A DNA stretch of 64,000 nt from Rhodeus uyekii (GCA_037043235.1 JAWRVZ010000050.1:4027501-4091500); one strand, 5' to 3'; positions 10,603 to 24,790 are shown, counted from the first letter of the stretch. Translations and numbers: made by a program. Notes: generated from the letters alone by a model not told the origin.

Positions 10603-11350
10603 AGAAGAAAGTATTACTATGTTCTTTTCATTGCATTCAGTTGTTTTCTTTGGCATTTGATTCATGCACTTGTTGAAAAGGGACCCTCAAACCTGATTTA
10701 TACTTCTGTATTGAGTGTACACAGTAGGTACGGCGTAGCCTGCGTATAGTTGAGTAACCTATGCCATACCCATGACACACACCTCCCCAAACAACCCAGC
10801 CACAAGATCTGTGACCAGTCGGCTTGGTTGCATCACTTTTCCTCCTGTGCATTTCTGCTGACACAATAAGTATATTAGAACAAGTTAACTTAAACTAGAA
10901 ATTATACATTTTTGTTTATTTAACACAAACTAGAGCTCCCCTGATTGTTCTAATGAAAGATTTCACAATCAGGACACCGAAACAATCCTTTTGAAACATG
11001 ATTGAGTTAAAAGGTGCTGATCAAATATTACATTAAAATGTATTTTTCAAACTCATATGAATGTTTGTTTGTTTATTTATAAGACAAGCAGAATTGACTG
11101 TTGGCGGCTGATTGTTCCAGACGGACCGTTTTGACTGCTGCACTGCTGTTTCCTGTCTGCTCGAGTGGGTTGCGTTTGTAACGTCGTTTAGACTTGTTTT
11201 TGTTTTAGATCTTAAACTCTACGTTTGTTTATAACGATAAATACAACTTAGACAATATATTGTTATCTTATTACTCTGACATCACTAGCTTTAATCTAAG
11301 TCTCTAAACGCGTTAGCATTGTGCTTAATCTACTGTCCATGCATACAGCG

Positions 11351-11388
<38 letters not shown>

Positions 11389-12139
11389 CGCTCGCACGTT
11401 TTTTCTGAGTTTTTCAAACAGCTGGTGAGTTGGATCAACACACACATTGAAACATGTCATCTCCTCCTGTGATTGTCACTTGCACTGCCTGATACATGTA
11501 TAGTTTTTCTGATAGATTTATAGATTTCAGAATTAGAGACACGCATCCAAACTTTAATCGAGGATGGTAAGAATGCAAGGGCTTTAGATACTGCTTTGAA
11601 TTTGAGTTGCTTAGCAAACCCTGTACATTTTTCAGTTCCAGTTGTAGAGTGTTTCGCATTTCATGGAAAGACTGCTCTATTGCATTCAGAAAGGCCTTAA
11701 AATCAGTTCTTCTACCCGCTTAGAAGAAAACAAATGCAACCCTAGGAATTTTTTTTATACAGTAACTTGATTAACAAGAAATAAAGCCTCAACCCCAGAT
11801 GCTTTAAAACAGCACAGCAGTATTGACTTCATGAACTTCTTTACTTGTAAATTCATAATATTAGAGAGAAAATTATAACTATGCAACCATCTACCGTCTA
11901 CAATATCCCAAAATACAGTAAACTATAGTGTCCCTGAAGAAAAATTCTAAAGAAGGGAGGAAGAATTGTCTAAACTTAAATCATCAAAATCAACAACATG
12001 TATGCTAGACCCAATACCAACTAAGCTACTGAAAGAGATGCTTCTAGAGGTCATCGATCCTCTTCTTAATTGTCAGATTAGGTGAGGAAAGTACGAGGAC
12101 TGGGGATGCAGAGACGTGGGGATTTTATTATACTAAAAA
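10603..12139. other. Intergenic, repeat-rich, no gene seen
   Basis: Positions about 10675-10870 resemble a short non-autonomous DNA-transposon fragment with TACG/GTAGCC-rich sequence. A TC microsatellite lies at 11354-11385. The remainder is AT-rich without a convincing frame. Confidence 0.5.
11354..11385. repeat. (TC)n microsatellite
   Basis: About 16 uninterrupted TC units, followed by CGCTCGCTCG. Confidence 0.95.
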
Positions 12140-12625
12140 GAAAACGTCTCAGGTTACGTATGTAACTATGGTTACCTACATCGCCACTGAGACTTTCTTC
12201 ATGGTTGACAGGATCGATTCGATGCGAGCGGGGGATAGCCATGCCGTCGTTGAAACTGAATCCCATACAACGCCTAGGAAGGTGGTTCTCTGAAGAGGAG
12301 AAAGCACACTCTTCTCCACGGTCAACCTCAACCCCAGCACTCTCATGTGTGCGAGAACAACATCTCTGCTTGCTGTGTCGACTGGGCCAGAATCAACCAG
12401 TCGTCAATGTAGTTTAACACTCTGATGCCAGGGTTAGTGCTGCATCCATGCATTTTGTGAAGGTGTGAAGTGATAAAGCCAGGCCGAACAGAAGTACTTG
12501 ATATTGGTACACCTTCCCCCCAGTGCCGAACCTGAGATACTTCCTGTGTTGTGGAAGGATGGAAATATGCGTTTTTCAGATCGATAGTGACGAACCAGTC
12601 TTCGGACCTAATCTGCGTCACTACT
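12140..12625 (-). pseudogene. DIRS-type retrotransposon fragment (RT remnant)
   Basis: Minus-strand translation from about 12621 gives a reverse-transcriptase motif series including DWFVTIDLKNAYFH and then LNYIDDWLILAQS, the YIDD active site typical of DIRS-like tyrosine-recombinase retrotransposons. The segment between these motifs is shortened and out of register with the family, and the frame ends soon after the active site. Sequence near 12145-12200 (AACGTCTCAGGTTACGTATG) resembles a DIRS terminal segment. Only a short remnant of a 5-6 kb element is left. Confidence 0.7.
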
Positions 12626-12799
12626 AGACCCTCCCCTCATGAACCCATCTCCAACCAGACCAAACTGGACTTAATATTTGACTTGAGATGTTGTCAATAT
12701 AATAATCATGCACTGTTTGGCTGTTGGTCAGAGGAGAACTGGTCCCCGACTGAGTCTGGTTTCCCCAAGTTCTTTTCCGTTCTTCACTCATTCCGTCAC

Positions 12800-13870
12800 C
12801 TGCTGGAGTTTTGTGAGGAAAAGATTGAACTTTCCTAATGTAAGACTCATTCACTGTTTTCTCTCATCAGTTACGAAAGTCAAGAAAGACTGCATTTAAT
12901 TTTGAGCAGTTTATAGCATATGTATTTATTTTACAATTTAAGTTGACTTGTTGTCAAGTAAAATATCTACAAAAAAAACAGTAAAACTGATAATTTAATA
13001 TAAGAAGCAACACTATGTAAAGAATTGTTTAAATTGTGTATTTTTTAAATTTTTAAAAGTCTTTAGATCTTGCACAGTGCTGCTTCTGAAGTAATTTATA
13101 TATATATATTTTTTTTTTTTTTCTTTTAAATACTAAAAATAAAAATATGTATTATGATCATTTATTTTTACTATATATTTTGCTCTTCTGATATGTGTCA
13201 TAGTTACACCAATATACATACAGTACAGCTGCTGTCTATTTAATAATCCAGCAGATGTCTCTGTCTGCTTCTTCCTCCAGAGGAGTTTCACTGATCCGTT
13301 ACGACACATGATTCATAACCTACTGGTTCACAATCTTCCCCTATAAAAATAACATTCTCCTCTATCATTGGCAGAGATTTCCAGTTCAACGCAGTGACAT
13401 CAAAACTGTGAATAATGATCCTCATGAAGTCATAGATGTAATCTTTGAGAGTTTGTGTATGTTTTCTGCTGCTGAAATGCAGGTTCAGAATCTGCTGAAG
13501 TTTATAAAATTGACCTGTTTTGCAGAATTTCTGGATTTAACAAGAAACTTTTAATATGAAAGAATTAAACGTTTGCTGAAACTGTAAAATGGAGTTCAAA
13601 GAAATGTCATAATGTCATGTCATTTTATCATTTTTCTGAGTTCAAGCAAAACTCACTTGCTCGATTTAGAAAGTGCTGACAAAGGTAAAAACATCCTGAA
13701 CGTGATTTAAAGAGTCATTCATGTCTGGATGAACGATCAGAGGTTTGCTCACATCACTAACATTAGATGTGTAATAATATTGCTCTCATGAATAATTGAG
13801 GATTTCTACAGTTTGAAGCACAAATGCAAATTTGATCATTTCTTACAGAGATCATCTGACATAAGATGCA
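12800..13870 (-). pseudogene. Degenerate duplicate of the 36.0-36.7 kb segment
   Basis: This stretch matches 36010-36700 over most of its length. The minus-strand protein-like ORF found at 36307-36693 is broken here by a stop (AATTATTCATGA) and by frameshifts. About 190 bp (13440-13630) are present here but missing from the other copy. The encoded protein is not recognised. Confidence 0.5.
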
Positions 13871-16800
13871 TTGGAGGAATATTTTATATATTTAAACTTG
13901 TTGAGACACACATTCGACAAGAGAAACAAGTAAACTGCAGATTTAAAATTATTAAGACATTCTCATACATCCTGACCTTTTTTTTATTTATTATTTACCA
14001 ATAAATCAACATTTCACATTTCCTTATCATGGGCTTTTAGTTTTTTATCAATCTCATATGCTTCTTTGTTTGATTCCCTTTAGTTACCATGGTTACGGAT
14101 GATTTGGTTCAGCTGTAAATCATTATTAACCTTGTTTGATTTGCTTCTTAAGTTCCTTTGGTGTTTCAGTTCACGGTCAGTTGTTTTTTCTGGGTGGTGA
14201 TTGTTAATTCACTTTCTTAGACATACACGTTTAAGGTTCAACAATATCAAAATATTTCTAATAGGATTTAACTCTTGGAGAGAAAAAAGCAGCAATGATG
14301 CTACTATGTTAGAGAAAATTATTTTACTACATTTTTTTTTTTTTTTTACTGGTAAAAATCAGCAAATACAAAATGAAAAGAACAGATGATAATTCACCGA
14401 CGAGAGAGTTTGATCAGTTTCATTATGATTTTACTAAACAGAAATATCTTTAGACTAATGATGCCCATCCTGACTTTCACCAGCGCCAGTTTGGACTCGT
14501 GAAGAGCGTAAAGCAGGCGTCTCCAACCTCTCTGAAACTGAGGACTTCTTACTGACTAATGCGAAGGAAAAACAAATTTGCTCAATTTACCTTTAATTAT
14601 ATGTCATTATTAATAATATTCATCTATGTGAAGACACTGATCATGTTAATGATTTCTCACAATTATCAACAATGATTTCACAAGGCAGGAAACAGATCAA
14701 TATCAATATGCAACACTTTATTTCTCTTAACCTCTGCAAGTATTTACACTTTCAGAGGATCACTTCTACAACATTCTCACTGACCACTAACAATTTTTAA
14801 CAAATCATGCATAATGTTGCACAGTGTTATCAATAAACATACAAAAATCAACTTTCAGATTTTAACAAAATGATCATATCTTATGTTTAACAAACACATT
14901 TGTCACGATTGCCCGGTGGGTATTTAGCAGGGCAGCTTGCGTGGCATGTTCAGAAATGTCTCTCCACGTTTTGCCGCTTTGCCGTCGCCACAGACACACT
15001 TTGAGACACATGCAGAAATCCTTCACAATGGGAAAAATAACTCTTCCTCCCATTCACTGTGAAAATGATCTATTTGTTTTCTTTTTTCTGCCATGTCTTC
15101 AGGATAAACCATCTCCTCACCTTCACTGCACCCCCAGCTTGTCTCCACGGCAACTGTAGCACGCTAGCTCTAATCTAATATATGAACAATTTAAACAGCT
15201 TTTTATTAGAACAGGCCCATGTTGGTGACCCCTGCCGTAGATGATGCTAAAGTATATCAACACACTGAACAAGACTGCAAAATATTATCCTAATGTTTCA
15301 ATGATTACAATCTCACGTTGTATGTATTTATTGCATGAATTAAAGGTGTTTGCTTTAGGTGACCCTTGACCCTTAGATTACTTTTTCTCTGGCTGTCTTA
15401 ATTTTCTTTGTAAGATGCATATGTAATGACAAAAAAGATTAGATCAGCTGATGATGATTTTATGTTCATAAGTGTTATGAGTGTTCACCGACATCATTCA
15501 GAGTCTAGTCTCAGATTGTAACAGTTGTGATGTTACTTTTGGTCCCAGTAACTTGCTGTGCAGGCAATGTTCAAATATACCACTAGGGGGTGCTCTAGCC
15601 AGTGAGCTACCTGTTAGCATAAAGAGGAGAAGAGAAGAAGCGGGAAGGATGTGTTGGCTGTGACTACTCGATCCGTACCGGAAACACGATTGGTTCCGCA
15701 CATGTGTGAAAACGCGTCTACTTCCTGTCTTCCTGTAATCAATTGTATTGTGAAGAAAGTTATGTTGTTATGATATAATATTGATGTTATCTTTATACAT
15801 GCTTTTTTTTAAAAATAAAGCATTTATACACACACACACACACAAAGGTAAAAAATAAATAAATAATCGACACACACTAGCAATTTGAAACTAGTTGTGT
15901 GTGAAAATCCAGCTTACCTCTGTGAATGTTCATGTTCATGACGTACAGATGCTGAGAGTGAACTGTGAAATAAAATAACACTGTAAGGCTTTGATTATAT
16001 TATCCAACAGGTTTGAAAAAATTAAACATTCTTATCATCAACAAGTAGAACCACAGGAATTGTCTGAGGACTGTTGAGGAAAAAACTGGAAAAGTTCACA
16101 GACAGTTATTTAAAAAAAAACTACACCTAATAGCATTATTAAACATGTATCCATGCATTTTTTAATTAGTTTTACACATCTTTTAAAACGTACCCTAAGG
16201 TCTCTTCCTGTTTTTTCAGTCCAGGATCAGTGAAGGTTGCAATGTGTCTGGCATTACAAAGAAAACACAAAATACATAATGTGTAATTAAACGATCAGGT
16301 CTGTAGCCTGAGAACGAGGCTCTCATAGGAACTTGAAGCCTGAGAACAAATACGAAAAGTTGAAATACATTATCCATTCTTTCACACTCTGGATAGCAGA
16401 CCAACAGTAGCAGCAATAACCCTGATTTGAGTGTCACTGTGATTGCCAGAGTTAATGTGGCACTCTGTAAGAACAGACCTCTTTTTTGAGGTATGGGGTC
16501 TATTATGGGGTCTATTTCTGTACTTAGCCCATACATAAGGCACACCGGATTATTTACATTTACAGTTATGCATTTATCAGACGCTTTTATCCAAAGCGAC
16601 TTACATTGCATTCAAGAAACCCATTGATATTCTATTCTATTGAGTTTAGTTTAAGTTTATTACTGTTTAGCACTGTTTAGCAATACGCTCACATTATGTT
16701 TAAATCAATAGATCCAAATTCATCATATTCTGTGTCTGAATTGAACACCTGTACATCAAACAAGCAGGTGTTGTACCGAAATCTGACTCCCCCTCGTGTG

Positions 16801-17129
16801 CATTCATTAATACAAGCTTCCTTGAACATATTCGCTTATCGATAAAAAAAAAATTCTACACCGCAAACACCCAGAACATGCAAACACCCACCCATCATTT
16901 GAAAAAAATATTTTAAAATTATAATAATATTTAATATAATTAATGCACAAGTACAATGAGGAGAATAATACATTTGTTTCTAATCTTGATGCAGCAGGAA
17001 CATAATTTCAGTGTGAAATCAACAGTTTTGCTGGTGCAGTCCATCTGACATGTTTTTTGCATCCTTTATACACATTATTTTATATATTAATTGAAGTGTA
17101 CTCAAAACTTCCATGCACTATGGGACGGC
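13871..17129. other. Intergenic, contains part of a segmental duplication
   Basis: 14396-14510 and 15225-15300 match the two sides of the LTR insertion at 40858-43164, which makes this an LTR-free paralogue. A CA microsatellite lies near 15827-15845 and a SINE piece at 16550-16625. No convincing gene. Confidence 0.5.
16550..16625 (-). repeat. SINE 3' fragment
   Basis: On the minus strand it reads the shared tail TTTCTTGAATGCAATGTAAG, then CTTTGGATAAAAGCGTCTG and ATTTACA repeats. Same family as the fragments at 10472, 60612 and 62213. Confidence 0.7.
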
Positions 17130-17235
17130 TCAATCGTGGAGTTCCCTTGAAAGGGAACGTCTCAGGCTACGTATGTAATCGAAGCTTCGTTCCCCAGGTC
17201 ACGAGACAGCAATGCTCCGAAACACTGTTTTGAAG
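17130..17235. repeat. DIRS terminal-repeat-like fragment
   Basis: Contains GGGAACGTCTCAGGCTACG and GTTCCC motifs resembling the ends of the DIRS element at 53446-56152 and the fragment at 12140. Too short for more detail. Confidence 0.45.
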
Positions 17236-17299
17236 CACTAGTGTGTCGAAAACTCGAGACATTGTTTGATGCAGAGGGTTCCTTGAGTAAGCATGAAGA

Positions 17300-17985
17300 A
17301 ACCACAAATGCATGGAAACCATCATCCATGCATTTGTCTCATCACGCCTCGATTACTGTAATGCTCTTTTCATCGGTCTCCCTGCAAGCTCCATTTCCAG
17401 ATTACAATACATTAAAAACTCTGCTGCTAAAACACTCACCCATACCCAGAGCTCTGCTCACATCACCCCAATTCTGGACGATCTCCACTGGCTTCCAGTT
17501 GCTACCGTATTAAATTCAAAATTCTTCTGCTCACTTTCAAATCTCTGCGTTGTTTGGCTCCCCCTCATCTCTGTAAAATGCTCGTCTCATACACTCCGAC
17601 TCGCTCTCTACGCTCCTCTGACTCTGGCCTTCTCGTTGTCCCTCGGCATCGCCTCTCTTCAGATCGTTTAGTGTTATTGCTCCCAAACTCTGGAGTTCTC
17701 TCCCACGCTCGCTCTGTTGTGTTCATTATATCTCTGATTTTAAATCATTACTCAAAACTCACCTTTTTTCTGATTGTTAAACCCCTGATTTGATTAATTG
17801 ATTACTCTGCATTACTACTAATATCTCTCTGAATGTTATGTTTCTTAAGTCCGGTTTGTAATTTTGTACTTTATTTTCCTGTATACTTCCATTATTGTTC
17901 CTATTAGTCTACTTGTACCTTCTTGTAAAGCGTCCATGAGCTCTGGAAAGGCGCTATATAAATAAAACGTATTATTATGATGAGG
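17300..17985 (+). pseudogene. L2-type LINE 3' fragment
   Basis: The plus-strand frame shows the C-terminal RT-region series HAFVSSRLDYCNALF, LQYIKNSAAK and DDLHWLPV, followed by frameshifted remnants. The end (GGCGCTATATAAATAAAACG, then ATTATTATGA) is the conserved 3' tail of L2-type LINEs. It is 5' truncated, as usual for LINE insertions, and broken by at least one frameshift near 17510. Confidence 0.75.
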
Positions 17986-20900
17986 AAACGGCTCAACTAA
18001 ATAGGAACTTGTCCAAAGAAGTATTGCCAGTCAACCATACCCTTACCATCCTGTGTTCACATCAAGAGATACTTCAGCTTATCTGCAGCCATTGGGATAA
18101 TGGGTCACAGGCTGCTGTGGCTTCAACCGCAAAGATCTTAAGCTCTGTTCCAGCTCACTACTACATCTTCAAAGACGGAGCTCTTACTAGCCAAAGTGCT
18201 ACTACAAAAGATTTAACTTTTCAGGACAGATTTTTGTGATGGAGTGTTTTCTAAATGTCTGGTGATTTTAGAAACAACATATGGCTCATTGAAACGTAGA
18301 AGTCTGTGGTCCCTTAATTTTTTATGCAACAAGCAACCAAAGTGTTTTTGAAGATTTTTACAAGATTGTATGATGTATTATTAGTCTGTGTTCAGTAGTT
18401 CTGTGATTCTAAAGTGTTGTGAGAAGATGAAGATATAGATAAACCTTTTACGCACACAGTGTTTTTGAAATTCTTCACATTATTTGTCACAAAACTGCTG
18501 GATCTCATTCTGTATAGAATCACAAAGATATTACAATGAATAATACAAAATTAACAATACATCACATAATCAAAACAGTTTCAATAAAGCATCAACATCT
18601 AAACCTCTTTTAACACTCAAGAAGAACTTCTGTAGAAGTCTGACAGAAAAAAAATATATAAAAATGTTTCATAATAAGTGTAATAATGTGTAATGGCTGG
18701 ATGTCAGTTGTAGTTCTTGTTTCTCTTCAGTGATTCTGCTTTTTATCATCAGCTGTTCATCACAAATGATCACTGATAAATATCTTGATTATCTCATTAA
18801 CTTTAACACTGGTATTTTTATCCTGTAATGGTAATTTAACACTGTGGTTTAGAAACGCATAAACACAGAGTGTTAATATAACACAGTTTTTGTTACATAA
18901 ATTTTACATATTTCATGCAAGATTGACAAGTATGAATCACATTCAGTTCTATTATATAGTTATTTATGAAAAAAAAAAAAATTCTGGAGTGCATTCAAAA
19001 AACTTTAAACGTGCGATATTATGAGAACTGAAATACACTCTTTCTTGAGCATCAGCCTTTGACATTCAAAACATTACAGATTCATCAGAGCAAGTCTCCT
19101 CTAACCTTTGAACATTTAACATACCTTTGAGATCTGCAATGGTCTCCTTGAGTTTTTTTTTTACTGCTTAGCTAAGTAATTTTATAGCTGTGATTGAAGA
19201 TCTTGAATCTTTGCCTCGTGTGTTTTTGCATTTATTGCACTTGAGTGCTGCCTGGAATTGTGGGCGTGGCAATTGGCGACGCTCTTGGAGAAGCGTTTGC
19301 CAGCGGAGAGAAAACACGTGAGTCTTTGTTTACATACTTTGTTTTGTTCGTTTTGTGAATCAGAGTACATTTAAGTACATTTTGGCTCCAATCTATAAGG
19401 GTGATTTGCCTACAGTCGTTCAACTTCAGGATAGTCGAAGGACTAAAGAAACTTTATCAGCAAGATGGTAGAAAAGTGTATTCTGCTTGTCTATTTGCCA
19501 CTGACCATAGATCCATAACCCTACCATAAAGGATTAAGATTGATGTTCTCCCTTGCCGTCAGTCTTTTAGAAGTGTCTCCAGAGCATAATCCAGAAAAGC
19601 ACAGATGATAACCAACAGCGAGCCCACCAGGAATCTGTCTGTATACTTTTCATGAATCTCCAGAAGAGTGTAAGACAATGGCATTAGAACATGCAAACAT
19701 GCATACAATTAATTGTATTCTTCCTTGGTGATTAAGCTTGCATTAAGGAAATTGTTTAATATTTGATTAAAAAAACCTTTGAACTCAACAGGGTTACAGA
19801 TAAAATGAATGAATGATTTTACATAATTCCTGGTTCTGATGAAAGTAAAGCGTTGATCCAGTTTACTAACAAAATTTGTCCCAAAATGTTGCCAGTGCTG
19901 TTCAAATGTTTAACATTTGGTGCGTTGAAAAGAAAAGAAAAAAGAAAAAATGTGTAATTGGTACAAAGTTCAAACCTTTCAAACCATGTCCCTCAGATAT
20001 AATATTTACAGGAGCTTTGGAAATGTGAACATGTCGAACACATCTTAAAAAAAATAAAAATACAACTAAAGCCTGTTGTGACATCAGTTATGTTGTTTGT
20101 AGCATATTGTTATGTCCCTAGGGATGTAAGAATTTTGGGCTATTTTATTTCTCTCTGTTTTTGTTGTGTGTTGTGGTGTCTGTCGCTTGTACTATCATTT
20201 TGACAAGTCGCATGCTGATAGGCTTTCTGACCTGTCAATCATACCAGATGTCAACATTTGGCTGTGCTACCCTGAAGGCGTGTTTCTCATCTCCTACAAT
20301 GATTAACTCCTGTGGAACGCCCTTCATAAGGGATGGACTGCTGCACCGAGAAAGGGAGAGACGGCCTGTTTGTTTGATGTGATTTATGGTGTTTTTGGTT
20401 TCTCTTTTGTTTAAGTTACTGGTGTGTTGTTATATGGGTAATTATTTTAATAATGTTGATGACCTTGTTCTACTCCCCTTTGTGAGAGACTAGAAGTCTT
20501 TTGAATCTCGTTAAAGTAAAGTTCATCTGGACTGAGAAAAAGGGTTAGGTAAAACGTCACGTGACTGACATTGACATATGTAGGAATGTTGATTTGTTAG
20601 ACACACCAGGTAAGTGGGTTCGTGTCATACATTGTATTTTGGTAGAGAGTGTAGGGAGTTTTAAGGCGCCACAGATGCTGAAGACCTTTTCTTTTCCTTC
20701 TTTTCTTTAGCTTATGGTTTCATAAGATTCCTTTGATTATATTATTTTCTTTTCTTTGGCACAATCCAGGTTCCCTTTTGTTCTCCCAGATATCCATTTA
20801 TGTTGTTGTTGTTTAAAATATATTTCCATTATTGGGTTTTCTTTTCTTTGTGGTTTAGTGGGTTGTATATTTATTAAATGATTTAATTGTCATTATATGT

Positions 20901-21149
20901 GGTCTCGTTTTGTTCTCAACTAACACACAGTGGTCCTTATTGTGCTGATTATAGCTTGGTTTAAAATGTTCCCCTCTCTAAATCTCTAGACGGTTAACAA
21001 CTAAGGGAGGATTGTAAGGCATATTAATACAATAGTGTTGTCATCATATGTTAATCACAAATCCATTAGACAGGCTTTTGTCGTTCTGTGTACAAAGAAC
21101 AACATTTTGACGCATTAGCTCATAACAACAATACATTTAACATTAAGAT
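17986..21149. other. Intergenic, no gene seen
   Basis: 18838-18960 resembles 43250-43385 and so continues the duplicated block. There are homopolymer and AT-rich stretches. The short open frames here show no recognisable motifs or splice structure. Confidence 0.5.
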
Positions 21150-23550
21150 TAAAGTTAATTAAGTTCAGTCTGACAGCCATGGGGGAAAAAGCTGTTGCAG
21201 AACCTGCTTGACCTGCATCGAATGCAGCAAAACCCTTTTCCAGAGGTCAGCAGCGAAAACGGGCATTTATGTGGATGTGACGAGTCTTTGATGTTCCTGG
21301 CCCGGGACAGACACCGCTTTGGGACAATGTCCTGAACAGATTGGAGCGATGTCCCAATGACCTCTGCAGTCTTTACCACTCTTCTCGCATGCCTCCAGTC
21401 CAAGGCAGCTTCCACTCCACACCGAGATGCAGTTGGTGAGGATACTTTCTGCTACTATAAAATGTTGTCAGGATGGGCAGTGGCATATGAGCTCTCTTCA
21501 GCCGCAGCAGGAAGTGCAGTCGTTGTAGTGCCCTCTTGACCAAGGACCCAGTGTTCACAGACCAGGTGAGGTCGTCTGTGATGTGCACCCCCAGAAACTT
21601 GGTACTGATAACCATCTCTACAGCCGTGTTGATAAGAAGAGGAGCATGGCAGGGATGATTTTTCCTGAAGTCCACATTGATCTCTTTAGTTTTGGTGACA
21701 TTCAGGATTAGATTGTTTTCACTGCACAGCTTCATCAGCTGCTCCACCTCTTTTCTGTAGGCTTGGTCATTATTGTCCCTGATGAGTCCTACTACTGTCC
21801 TGACATCCACAAACTTCCCAGTGTGGTTTGTAGAAGTCATCTGTCATCATTGTGAACAGCAGGGGGCTCAAGACAAAGCCCTGAGGAGAACCTGTGCTGA
21901 GAGAGATGACACTGGAGATGTTCTTGCAGACACGCACTGACTGTGGTCTGGCAGTGAGGAAGTCTAACGACCAGTTACATAGAGGGGCGCTGAAGCCTAG
22001 CAGTCCCAGTTTGTCCACCAGATGCTGAGGGTTGATAGTATTAAAAGCTGAACTGAAGCCCAAGAACAGCAAACGTTCATGGGTGTTCTTCTCTTCCAGG
22101 TGTGCAAGGCTCAGGTGTAGCGCAGAAGAGATGGCGTCCTCAATGGAGTGGTTTGGCCGGTAGGCAAACTGGAATGGGTCGAACGTGAGAGGAAGTTTGG
22201 AGATGATGTGGTCCTTAACTAGTCTTTCAAAGCACTTCATCTTGATGGGAGTCAGTGCAACATGCCGGTAGTCATTGAGTGAGGTTATATGGTTTTTCTT
22301 TGGCACAGGAATGATGGTTGCAGTCTTAAAATAGCATGGAACTTTTTCTTGGCCCATCGAGATGTTAAAAATGTCAGTTAGAACACAAGCCCGCTGATCT
22401 GCACATTCTTTGAGTACCCTTCCAGGAATGTGATCTGAGCCTGAGGCCTTTTGGGTATTTACTTTTCTCAGGGTTTTTTGCACATAATTAGAGGATCGAC
22501 GAAGTGCCTGTTCATCTTCGTGCGGAACAGCCTTCTCAGCGGGAGTGCCATTAAGTTGAAATCTTCCAAAATTAAATCTCCCCAAAAATGTTCAATTCAT
22601 TGAGGAAGTCAGCAGCATCCATACATGCAGGAGGGGCCATCCTGTAGTTTGCAATAGCTTGTACACCTTTCCACATATTATGGGTGTTAGATGAGTCAGT
22701 GAAAAGGTCCTGAACTTTTGCAAGTGTGGTGGCAAAATCTTTTAGCAATTCTGTATAAGAGACAAATATCCCAATTGTTATTTACTGTATAAAGGTTAAT
22801 TTTCTCATGCTAAAAGGACAATCATACAGACATCCAAAGTTGCCCTGCAGAGTGTGACAAAGAAGTGAGGGCTCTGATTTAAATCTCTGATCTTCAAGGC
22901 TAAAGGCTCCTACAACAGTTGTAACAGGAACACATTACCCTCTCTGTTCCTCTAGGTGTGACGTGTAGCTCCGTACACACCATATGTGTTTTAGATTCTA
23001 CAAAATAGAAAGTACCATCAATGTCACACAATAATCGATAATGTCAAGACACAAAATATAATCATGGCTAAGAATAAAAAGAAAACATGTCATTTATAAA
23101 ATTCCATCACAGCAAGACTGAAGGCGCAATCCAAATCTACTCTGGAAGTCATCAGTGCCTGCTTATCACCAGACTAGAAGTCTCAGTTCCTGGCCCTAAG
23201 CTTTTCTGTTACCTCCTTGGTAAAACAGGACTTTTAATTAGCCCGTATTGTGATATTCTTGATGACACTGACATCCTCCATGCATTTATGGCTATAGCCT
23301 GACACTGACATGGCAACCTCATCAATGCACCCTCAGACCACACTCTCACTTTCTTCACAGTAGGTTTTTTTCCAGGCGATCAGTGGCTTGTATGCAGGAA
23401 TCAGCATAACAGATACGTTGTCTGATGAAGCAATGTGGGGACAGGGGACTGCTCTAAACACATCCTTTACATTGGTATAGGCTTTTTCTTGGGTGTTCTT
23501 TCCCCTGGTGCCAAAGTCAGCAAGTTGGTGAAAAAGAGTAATGCTCAATC
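21150..23550 (-). pseudogene. Jockey/L2-type LINE, degenerate
   Basis: Read on the minus strand from 23550 downward. An endonuclease C-terminus (23548-23333, with SVMLIPAYKPLI) comes first, then a damaged stretch, then the reverse transcriptase (22585-21770: KASGSDHIPGRVLKECADQ, NDYRHVALTPIKMKCFERLV, FAYRPNHSIEDAI, STGSPQGFVLSPLL). The frame then shifts near 21800-21840, and the C-terminal part (RALQRLHFLLRLKRA) runs to about 21150. The expected catalytic ADD is replaced by VDV in the shifted frame, so the copy is dead. A duplicate lies at 46470-48250. Assignment to the jockey/L2/CR1 group is from motif memory, not a search. Confidence 0.8.
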
Positions 23551-23599
23551 ATCTCTTGATTATCTCATTAACTTCAACACTGATTCAGTTATTTGAACA

Positions 23600-23916
23600 C
23601 TCTTGAGTGTGAAATGAAATTAATAAGTTTAACAGAAAATAATTTACAAGAGACCTTTTCTAATGAACTTATACAAATATACACATTGTTTTTTGTTGAG
23701 ATAAGGATCTACCTGCGGGAGAACATCTGTCATTCTCAAGCTGGTTTTACATGTATGGTTTCATTCCAAAAGACAGACGGGGAAGTGAAAGAGAACGCTA
23801 TCTTTTACCAATCTTCATGCTTGTGACTTGCCCAGTGCCAGCGGGATATATAAGGGACACATATATAAGTGTCTCACTGTAAGATAACACAAATATCAGA
23901 ACATCTACAAGAAAAG
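23600..23916 (+). promoter_or_regulatory. Promoter and noncoding exon 1 of lectin copy 2
   Basis: TATATAA at 23847-23853 is followed about 30 bp on by a presumed start site near 23877. A short exon then ends at 23916 before GTGAGT. The next acceptor, CTTCCTCAG, is at 25399, directly before the AAATGG start context of lectin copy 2. The same arrangement is found at 48330-48677 before copy 3, with a matching upstream block (CGCTATCTTTTACCAATCTT). Conservation between the two copies supports function, but they are recent duplicates. Confidence 0.6.
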
Positions 23917-24535
23917 GTGAGTCATTTTTCTGATTTATAAAAAAGGTGTTACTGAGACTATGGTAAATTAACTAAACATTGAAAAATTTCAATGAGTGCC
24001 CATATCAGTTTATTGAATTTAAATGAATACTGAAATGTGTTCCAGTGTTGTGATCAAATATTCTCCTTTACAAAGAGTCACTCCAGTCACAGAATTTATC
24101 TACTATATATATGTTGCTCATTATTCATTACTGTTTTCAAAAGTAAAATGATATCTTTATTGTTTACAGCTACTCATTTTACTTTACATGGTGATTTGAG
24201 CATGTGCAACTTCTTGTGAATGGTAGATTTAGGGCATTTTTTAGGATGTAGCTCATGTTTCTTTTGACAGAATCATCATTTCTATATGGTGATCATATGA
24301 CAGACGTCAGCAACTGTAACTGTCCAAAAATATTACAATTGTTCTAGCTAACCGTTTTTTAGTTGCCTTTATTTATTGTTTCAAATTAACTCACTTACTA
24401 CTCTGACAACCCGAGTTAAGATTAATGGACTGGATTGATTGCCATTTTGTCAAAAACGTTCTTGAGGTGGGAAATGTTTATCTCCTTTTCTGCAGTTCTT
24501 CTTTGAGTTGCATTCACTAATTTCCAAAATCACAA

Positions 24536-24790
24536 AAACTCACTTGATAAATTGATGTTGATAACAGGATGTCCTCATCTTATCAGAAGACATAGAATAA
24601 AGAGTCTTGGAGAACATGGAGATCTCGGAGGGAGTCTTTCTCGGGATGTTCAGACACATGGAATCTCTTGGAGACAGTCTATGGTTCTGAGTTGAGACCA
24701 GTCTCTGAATGCTGGTGATAAAGTGCAGGTTGATTGGGAATGAGTGTGAGAGTCTGGTGCAAGGGGGCGTGGAAGAGTCCGTGACAGTTT
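24536..24790 (-). repeat. Remnant of a duplicated LTR-like element
   Basis: Matches the right two thirds of the 49292-49602 element, ending at GAGTCCGTGACA, but lacks its left end. The element therefore predates the duplication of the lectin unit. Confidence 0.5.

Noticed and set aside
15481..15701. 60-67 residue frames on both strands
   Set aside because: Overlapping chance frames without motifs in repeat-like intergenic DNA.
18009..18239. 76-residue plus frame
   Set aside because: No family resemblance, splice context or duplication support; most likely a chance frame.
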